A DNA stretch of 8,186 nucleotides from positions 1 to 8,186 of the forward strand of contig JAOZVT010000644.1 of NCBI GenBank assembly GCA_025869455.1, read 5' to 3'. Below the pieces are notes generated by a model. That model ran no database searches. It worked only from the letters and a program-made list of their open reading frames with translations, and was not told the origin of the DNA. A program made the translations under genes and the position numbers. Below, piece by piece: positions 6,964 through 8,186 of this stretch. Numbering within the stretch: the stretch's first letter is position 1; each line of letters opens with the position of its first letter. This DNA comes from Prosthecobacter sp. Lineage in GTDB: Bacteria > Verrucomicrobiota > Verrucomicrobiia > Verrucomicrobiales > Verrucomicrobiaceae.

Positions 6964-7407
6964 TTAGGCTTTGCCTCCGAAGGTCACATGATCATCCATG
7001 TCTAGATAATCAAACCACGTGCCGATATCTTCACGTTCTGCACCGCCCGCTTTGGCTATCTGCTCATTGAAGAATTCACGACTCTCATTGTCAGACGGCA
7101 CCGCTGCTTCGCGATGCGTGCTCCATTGGTCGATCTCCCATTCCTCATGTTTGATCGGCGCGTGAGCCTGAATCCAGGCCAGGGCTTCACCATCGCCCAA
7201 TCCTTTGGCCACTTCGGCCTTCAGGGCCTCAGGGTCGATGCCTGTGAATTTCAGGAAACGCTGATCCATCGGGCAATTGTAATGATAATCACCATTCAGT
7301 CCGGTGAGTTCTGCGCGGCATTTGTCCAGCATGCGCGGCAGCAACACGTACCCGCCAAGGCGGACACGTGGGCTGCGTGGGGGGCGTTGCGTAAGATTGA
7401 TAGCCAT
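6964..7407 (-). CDS. DUF5069 domain protein
   Basis: A soluble 147-residue protein with no signal peptide or membrane segment. Its beginning, DLTxxxPRSPRVRLGGYxxLPRMLDKCRA-like (here NLTQRPPRSPRVRLGG at 4-19), with YHYNCPMDQRFLKFTGID (41-58) and a tail rich in DYLDMDD, matches DUF5069, a family of unknown function frequent in Verrucomicrobiota and often found near redox or small-molecule enzymes. Two cysteines, Cys30 and Cys45, are present, but no catalytic site is recognisable. The ATG at 7405-7407 is preferred; the frame upstream to 7452 would overlap the thioredoxin gene and adds residues outside the family pattern. It lies 22 bp after thioredoxin and directly before the peroxiredoxin fusion, so it is probably cotranscribed with both. 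Its function is not known. Confidence 0.85.
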   Translation of the reverse strand: MAINLTQRPPRSPRVRLGGYVLLPRMLDKCRAELTGLNGDYHYNCPMDQRFLKFTGIDPEALKAEVAKGLGDGEALAWIQAHAPIKHEEWEIDQWSTHREAAVPSDNESREFFNEQIAKAGGAEREDIGTWFDYLDMDDHVTFGGKA

Positions 7408-7429
7408 ATTTGTGTGGGTCAATTTAGGG

Positions 7430-7747
7430 TTAAGCGGCCAGGGCAGCTTCAATGAACGCCTTGCTTCTTACGCCTGTGATCGTGTTGACGGGCTGACCAT
7501 TTTTGAAAACAATCAGGGTCGGGATCGCACGAATGCCAAAGCGTGAGGCCAGTTCAGGATGGGCATCAATGTCCACCTTCACAAGGGTGGCTTGGCCGGC
7601 CTTTTCTGCCGAGATCTGATCCAGGATGGGGGCCAACATTTTACATGGGCCACACCATTCCGCCCAGAAGTCCACCAGGACAGGTTTATCCGAGCCATTA
7701 TTGATGGCAGCATCGAAGGTTTCGTTGGTCAGGGATTGCGGTTTCAT
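7430..7747 (-). CDS. trxA: Thioredoxin
   Basis: A cytoplasmic disulfide reductase of 105 residues, the usual length for bacterial thioredoxin 1. The active site WCGPCK is at 31-36, the buried Asp26 is in VDFWAEWC, cis-Pro76 is in AIPT, and FKNGQPV with the following Gly complete the fold. It delivers electrons from thioredoxin reductase to peroxiredoxins, reductases and damaged protein thiols. It is the first gene after the regulator and the operator-like palindrome, so it probably leads the operon. No thioredoxin reductase gene is in the window. The ATG at 7745-7747 lacks a Shine-Dalgarno. It would be a plausible partner for a peroxiredoxin, but the operon's peroxiredoxin appears to be exported, so direct pairing is uncertain. 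The gene may be a stress-inducible paralogue rather than the housekeeping copy. Confidence 0.95.
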   Translation of the reverse strand: MKPQSLTNETFDAAINNGSDKPVLVDFWAEWCGPCKMLAPILDQISAEKAGQATLVKVDIDAHPELASRFGIRAIPTLIVFKNGQPVNTITGVRSKAFIEAALAA

Positions 7748-7810
7748 AAGAGGTTGAGTTTAAGTTACGTTTAAAATAGACCAGTCGGTTTACTATTGTG
7801 TTGAAAAAAA
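7748..7810 (-). promoter_or_regulatory. Intergenic promoter region with TetR-type operator
   Basis: The 63-bp gap between the regulator gene and thioredoxin is AT-rich and contains an imperfect palindrome at 7777-7792, TAGACCAGTCGGTTTA on the plus strand, which pairs as TA-ACC-four bases-GGT-TA with one mismatch in each arm. This form is typical of TetR-family operators. On the minus strand the site ends in GGTCTATTTT, where TATTTT is a plausible -10, and TTCAAC further upstream (7798-7808 region) is a poorly spaced -35 candidate, so the operator would overlap the promoter. A second copy of the core CAGTCGG lies at 7812-7818, 30 bp away, over the regulator's stop codon. Promoter elements are low confidence; the palindrome is seen directly. 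Confidence 0.55.
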
Positions 7811-8186
7811 TCAGTCGGGGCTTGGAGTTAGCTGAGCCTTTAAAAAGGCAATAGCCTCCCGCAGAGGGGCCACACTGCGCGTGGTCGAAGCCCGCTGCAT
7901 GGCACCTGTCCACAGATCCAAAATCACCGTCGCCATGGCGCTGGGGGAAATCGAGGCGGCGATCTTGCCTTTTTCGAGGCCTTCTTGAATCAATTTCTCG
8001 TAGATGCCCGCCGTATCGCGGGTGCCTTGGGCCAGAACTTCGCGCATTGGTTCGCTAAAGCCCGTCACTTCGGACGCCAGCTTGACGATCAGACACGGAC
8101 ATTTGCCATCGTTTTCCAGGGCGCGGCCCAGGTTGATTTCCAAAAAAGTGATCAATCTCAGCAGAGGGTCAGGCTCCGGCGTTACG
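7811..8186 (-). CDS. TetR-family regulator, NemR-like (partial, N-terminus beyond right edge)
   Basis: The visible 124 residues are the ligand-binding C-terminal part of a TetR/AcrR repressor; the DNA-binding helix-turn-helix lies off the right edge, and the frame stays open to the last base. The segment KCPCLIVKLASEV...SEPMREVLAQG followed by a helix ending LWTGAMQRASTTRSVAPLREA closely follows E. coli NemR as I remember it (GCLTVKLSAEV...SEDMR, ...LWLGANLQAKISRSFEPL). NemR senses hypochlorous acid, N-ethylmaleimide and methylglyoxal through Cys106. The equivalent cysteine is present (visible residue 31), with an extra Cys two places before it, but the Lys175 position is Ser. It is encoded directly upstream of, and in the same direction as, the detoxification genes, and ends 63 bp before thioredoxin. 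The stop codon is followed by seven T on the minus strand, without a good hairpin. TetR family is secure; NemR subtype is likely. Confidence 0.85.
   Translation of the reverse strand, partial: VTPEPDPLLRLITFLEINLGRALENDGKCPCLIVKLASEVTGFSEPMREVLAQGTRDTAGIYEKLIQEGLEKGKIAASISPSAMATVILDLWTGAMQRASTTRSVAPLREAIAFLKAQLTPSPD

Noticed and set aside
7804..7849. Terminator after the regulator gene (seven T after the stop on the minus strand)
   Set aside because: The only nearby stem is TCAG/CTGA of four pairs, and the GCCTTT/AAAGGC palindrome at 7836-7849 is more than 25 bp before the T-run and inside coding sequence. A weak terminator cannot be excluded.
7698..7913. A 71-codon minus-strand frame across the regulator-thioredoxin gap
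   Set aside because: It overlaps both real genes in another frame and crosses the operator-like palindrome; there is no family resemblance.
1..8186. Mobile elements, CRISPR arrays, tRNA genes or toxin-antitoxin pairs
   Set aside because: No repeats, transposase motifs, cloverleaf-like sequences or small paired genes were seen; the region is densely packed with metabolic and stress genes.

Overview
This window looks like a piece of a bacterial chromosome of moderate GC content, most likely from the Verrucomicrobiota (a Prosthecobacter- or Verrucomicrobium-like organism). That placement is inference. It rests on an exported DUF1080 protein and a DUF5069 protein, both common in Verrucomicrobiota and Planctomycetota, and on the near absence of Shine-Dalgarno sequences ahead of the genes. 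There are no rRNA or tRNA genes, CRISPR arrays or insertion sequences.

Layout. On the plus strand, the 3' part of a nicotinamidase gene (pncA) enters from the left edge and ends at 533. Everything else is on the minus strand, so it reads from right to left. At the right edge is the C-terminal two thirds of a TetR-family regulator resembling E. coli NemR (7811-8186). A 63-bp gap follows, holding an operator-like palindrome. Next comes a tightly packed gene set: thioredoxin, a DUF5069 protein, a secreted or lipid-anchored peroxiredoxin fused to an NTF2/SnoaL-like domain, a zinc alcohol dehydrogenase of the CAD/YahK type, an Old Yellow Enzyme (NemA-like ene-reductase), an MFS efflux pump, a small SnoaL-like protein and an exported DUF1080 protein. 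A strong rho-independent terminator (1260-1294) lies after the DUF1080 gene, immediately before the start codon of a carbonyl-reductase-like SDR gene, which converges on pncA.

How the genes may work together. In E. coli, NemR senses electrophiles and hypochlorous acid through a reactive cysteine and controls nemA (an ene-reductase) and gloA. Here a NemR-like regulator sits ahead of an ene-reductase, an aldehyde/alcohol dehydrogenase, thioredoxin, a peroxiredoxin and an efflux pump. The natural reading is an operon for defence against reactive electrophiles and oxidants: reduce activated C=C bonds, reduce aldehydes, repair thiols, remove peroxides and pump out products. The SDR just beyond the terminator could add carbonyl or quinone reduction. 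The operon, its inducers and the operator are inferred from sequence and gene order only. Intergenic spaces are all under 90 bp, so no gene-free stretch longer than 300 bp exists here.
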